In this document: positions 57,798-57,939 of the stretch, piece by piece
Numbering within the stretch: the first letter of the stretch is position 1
Layout of the letters: each line of letters begins with the position of its first letter
Source of the DNA: Aestuariivita sp.
GTDB lineage: Bacteria; Pseudomonadota; Alphaproteobacteria; Rhodobacterales; Rhodobacteraceae
Assembly: GCA_026709985.1 (NCBI GenBank)
Contig: JAPORY010000017.1
Span: 1-57,939 of the forward strand
Reading direction: 5' to 3'
Length of the DNA: 57,939 nt
Position numbers and translations under genes: made by a program
The notes under the pieces: generated by a model
What the model saw: the letters and a program-made list of their open reading frames with translations, nothing else
What the model was told of the DNA's origin: nothing
The model's database searches: none

Positions 57798-57939
57798 GAT
57801 TTTGCTCCGTATCGTCCGTACAATTGCCTTTTGCCTTAAATTGATATAGGCACCATCTTAGCGTCGAACTAAATCTAAGGAGCCTCTTGCAAAATTCATC
57901 TGGCGAGCGATTTTTTCCTGAAAACAAGCGATTTTTTTT

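Overview
The window looks like the chromosome of an alphaproteobacterium with roughly even base composition. The main evidence is gene content and order: bamE-yceD-rpmF-plsX-fabH-ihfA-MerR-tRNA-Pro, fabA divergent from irr, anmK divergent from tyrS, rluD next to rpoH, BamF (DUF3035), the long dCTP deaminase, DUF1674 before purH, and a tRNA-His with discriminator A73 and no encoded G-1. Spacers are unusually long, and at least six genes are broken by single lesions, so this genome appears to be decaying (for example host-associated or recently bottlenecked). This is inference.

Layout. 1-7.0 kb: a lipoprotein with a transglycosylase-like domain, an AEC carrier, an EcoRI/RsrI-type restriction-modification pair with an intact methylase and a nonsense-truncated nuclease, hspQ and a gamma-glutamyltransferase. 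7.1-12.0 kb: a thiolase with an amber codon, then rbfA-phosphodiester glycosidase-truB-DUF1643-rpsO on the minus strand. 12.1-16.3 kb: dapB, a decayed copy of the DUF1674 gene, a broken IS110 element, and the intact DUF1674 gene. 16.3-24.0 kb: purH, lspA, bamF, an M16 peptidase pair, fabA, irr and a PhyH dioxygenase. 24.5-36.5 kb: mlaA-mlaC, anmK/tyrS, and the envelope/lipid cluster bamE, yceD, rpmF, plsX, fabH, ihfA, merR, tRNA-Pro, dcd. A 1.16 kb decayed ParA element bounded by a perfect 20-bp inverted repeat sits between yceD and rpmF.

36.6-43.7 kb is catabolic or accessory: an MBL-fold protein, a flavin monooxygenase with DUF2783, a RidA-family protein, an orphan Tat-exported solute-binding protein and DUF2165. 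43.8-57.8 kb holds sbcB divergent from a RecD-like helicase, ltaE-ycgN-ribF, a fragment resembling a methylase C-terminus, a YefM antitoxin with a nonsense-mutated YoeB toxin, tRNA-His, DUF6476 and rluD with overlapping divergent start codons, rpoH, oligoendopeptidase F and an SCP-2 protein.

The strongest observation is a shared pattern: in two poison-antidote modules (EcoRI-like RM and YefM-YoeB) the antidote gene is intact and the toxic partner carries a single in-frame stop. The premature stops across the window include TAA, TAG and TGA, so no single codon reassignment explains them. The second notable item is the inverted-repeat-bounded ParA cassette, which may be a remnant of an undescribed mobile element.
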